Shown here: positions 62,680-64,000 of the stretch, in pieces | Numbering within the stretch: the first letter of the stretch is position 1 | Layout: each line of letters begins with the position of its first letter | From: Desulfobulbaceae bacterium DB1 | GTDB taxonomy: Bacteria; Desulfobacterota; Desulfobulbia; Desulfobulbales; SURF-16 | Assembly: GCA_001914235.1 (NCBI GenBank) | Contig: MQUF01000008.1 | Span: 124,001 to 188,000, forward strand | Length of the DNA stretch: 64,000 nucleotides | Direction of reading: 5' to 3' | Notes under the pieces: model-generated | Seen by the model: only the letters and a program-made list of their open reading frames with translations | Database searches by the model: none | Told to the model about the DNA's origin: nothing | Position numbers and translations under genes: made by a program

Positions 62680-63794
62680 CTTTCGTTCTCGGCAAAAAGC
62701 GCCTCGACGAATTCATCCGCGTCAAAGTCGCGCAGATCATCCATTTTCTCGCCGATGCCGATAAAACGGATGGGGATATTGAATTCACGGCAGATATTGA
62801 CGACAATGCCGCCCTTGGCGGTGCCGTCGAGTTTGGTCAGGGTCAGGCCGGTGACGCCAACGGCCTCGCCGAAAAGACGGGCCTGGGAAATGGCATTCTG
62901 TCCGGTGGTGGCGTCTATGACCAGCATGATCTCATGGGGAGCCCCGGGAATTTTCTTATCCATCACCCGTTTGATTTTTTTCAGCTCTTCCATCAGGTTC
63001 ACCTTGGTGTGAAGGCGACCCGCGGTGTCGACGATCACCACGTCGACGTTTTTCTTGATTGCGTGATCCATGGCATCATAAACAACGGCCGATGGATCGG
63101 CGCCGGACTGCTGCGAAAGGACATCAACCCCTATTCTTTTTCCCCAGATCTGCAGCTGTTCCACGGCCGCGGCCCGAAAGGTGTCGCCCGCAACCAGCAT
63201 GACGCTGCGACCTGATTGAACGAACTTGCGGCCCATCTTGCCGATGGTGGTTGTTTTACCGACACCGTTGACCCCCACCACCATGATGATAAAAGGTCCT
63301 TTCTCGGGCATGACCATTTCGGCCGCCTGATCGGAACTATGAATAAATTCGGCTATTTTCCCCTTCAGAACCTTTTTTAAAACCTGCGGGTCACTGAGCT
63401 CATTTCGTGCCACCTTGCTCCTGGCGCTTTCAATAAGTTCATGGGTGGTGCCGACCCCGAGATCGGCGGTAATAAGAATTTCCTCAAGATCATCCAGCAG
63501 CTCGGGATCAATGATCTTTTTGCCGAGAAAGAGTTCGTCGACCCGGCTGACAAAAGAAGTACGTGTTTTTGCAAGCCTTTCCTTGAGTCGACTGAAAAGG
63601 CCGACAGGCTCCTCTTGCGGCACGGGGACGGGTTCTTCCGCCGCTTCCGGCGTGACAACCTCAACTGTCGCCGGCGCAAGCTCGACCTGCTCCTCTACCA
63701 CGGGCAACGTGGATTCTTCACCCTCGATTTTTTCTTGCGGAAGCGCCTCGTCTTTTTTGCCGATTTTTAATTTTTTCTTGAACCAGCCAAGCAT
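62676..63794 (-). CDS. ftsY: Signal recognition particle receptor FtsY
   Basis: 372 aa. An acidic/proline-rich A-domain (1-70), then the NG GTPase: [13 protein letters not shown] (G1), DTAGRLHT (G3), [10 protein letters not shown] (G4). Receptor for SRP-ribosome complexes at the inner membrane. ATG 63794 has GAGGAGAT upstream. First complete gene of a minus-strand run that includes the DjlA-like protein, aminotransferase and QTMAN-like gene. Confidence 0.97.
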   Translation of the reverse strand: MLGWFKKKLKIGKKDEALPQEKIEGEESTLPVVEEQVELAPATVEVVTPEAAEEPVPVPQEEPVGLFSRLKERLAKTRTSFVSRVDELFLGKKIIDPELLDDLEEILITADLGVGTTHELIESARSKVARNELSDPQVLKKVLKGKIAEFIHSSDQAAEMVMPEKGPFIIMVVGVNGVGKTTTIGKMGRKFVQSGRSVMLVAGDTFRAAAVEQLQIWGKRIGVDVLSQQSGADPSAVVYDAMDHAIKKNVDVVIVDTAGRLHTKVNLMEELKKIKRVMDKKIPGAPHEIMLVIDATTGQNAISQARLFGEAVGVTGLTLTKLDGTAKGGIVVNICREFNIPIRFIGIGEKMDDLRDFDADEFVEALFAENER

Positions 63795-63863
63795 GTTATC
63801 TCCTCAATGTTGGTGCAGCAGGCATCATTTTTGATTATTCCGCGAAAACCGGAAATTTACTGT

Positions 63864-63913
63864 AGAGGGCGCAAAAACCACAGATATAATTGATATAATA
63901 AAAATATTTCCAC
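63864..63913 (+). repeat. Degenerate dispersed repeat, copy C
   Basis: AGAGGGCGCAAAAACCACAG... aligns by eye with the first half of the unit at 57901 (AGAGG-CGC-CACAGA-TAA-TTTCC order). It lies between the ftsY start and the stop of the next upstream gene. Confidence 0.35.
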
Positions 63914-64000
63914 CTATCCGATCATGACACCCGCCCAGACACAGAGCGCCATCAGATAAAAGTGGCTTTCAAGCCAGAATTCAAGCCGCATGCCCTGTAC
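63914..64000 (-). CDS. C-terminus of an unidentified protein (5' end outside window)
   Basis: The minus strand is open from 64000 to a TAG at 63914-63916 and encodes 28 residues ending in a hydrophobic stretch (FYLMALCVWAGVMIG). This looks like a C-terminal membrane helix of a gene lying upstream of ftsY. Too short to identify. Confidence 0.4.
   Translation of the reverse strand, partial: VQGMRLEFWLESHFYLMALCVWAGVMIG

Noticed and set aside
1-64000. CRISPR arrays, prophage or integrative element
   Set aside because: No regularly spaced repeats, integrase, phage structural genes or tRNA-associated attachment repeats were found; the only mobile element is the IS630 copy.

Overview
The window looks like chromosomal core sequence from a Gram-negative, anaerobic sulfur-metabolising bacterium of the Desulfobacterota, most likely Desulfobulbales-like. 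This placement is inference. It rests on an outer-membrane Tol system and a TolC-family channel, a Tat-exported molybdopterin oxidoreductase of the polysulfide/thiosulfate reductase type with its TorD chaperone, an ApgM-like protein paired with homoserine dehydrogenase and no thrB, a DUF4911 protein, and several sigma-54 elements with two-component regulators. I see no rRNA, CRISPR array, prophage or plasmid functions. The only mobile element is one IS630-family insertion.

Layout. 0-3.2 kb: a histidine kinase tail, a complete NtrC-type sigma-54 activator and two paralogous single-domain receivers. 3.2-6.5 kb: a DEAD-box helicase, tRNA-fMet, a PEP-CTERM protein with a candidate sigma-54 promoter and paired upstream palindromes, and tRNA-Thr(CGU). 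6.6-9.3 kb: a PP-loop thiolation enzyme and recN. 9.5-15.8 kb: a BepA-like protease, a pseudokinase/WD40 fusion, an rtcB operon with two uncharacterised partners, and a glycine-zipper envelope protein. 15.8-20.7 kb: rlmN, two signalling proteins, a radical SAM protein and serC. 20.8-28.9 kb: a forward run of miaA, recJ, purB, DUF4911, tolC-like, miaB and PHP genes, with stop/start overlaps through much of it. 28.9-30.15 kb: the IS630 element, placed exactly between two convergent genes. 30.2-33.4 kb: a HhH protein, cimA and lysC. 33.4-37.4 kb: an M23 peptidase, trmL and a REC-PAS-PAS-GGDEF protein. 37.5-41.2 kb: the torD/psrA/psrB-like operon. 41.4-44.4 kb: ybgC, apgM-like and hom. 44.6-49.4 kb: tolQRAB and a CpoB-like gene, with no pal. 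49.5-55.1 kb: ppsA, cheV, a NifU-like gene, rlmH, a YkgJ-like gene and algH. 55.4-64 kb: glgB, an unknown lipoprotein, DUF1178, a QTMAN-like glycosyltransferase, an aminotransferase, a DjlA-like protein and ftsY.

Themes. RNA modification and repair genes are unusually frequent: thiouridylase-like, RtcB, RlmN, MiaA, MiaB, TrmL, RlmH and a DUF3524 glycosyltransferase related to tRNA-queuosine mannosyltransferase. Amino-acid pathway genes (serC, cimA, lysC, hom and an ApgM-like putative homoserine kinase) point to serine, isoleucine and threonine prototrophy. Regulation seems to rely on phosphorelays, c-di-GMP and sigma-54. Two intergenic regions carry well-spaced -24/-12 elements. The candidates I would follow first are the rtcB/orf120/HTH-zinc-ribbon operon, the PEP-CTERM promoter architecture, the pseudokinase-WD40 protein, the bacterial QTMAN-like enzyme and the possible sigma-54-driven transcript at about 33.5 kb. 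All functional calls are by motif recognition, without database searches.
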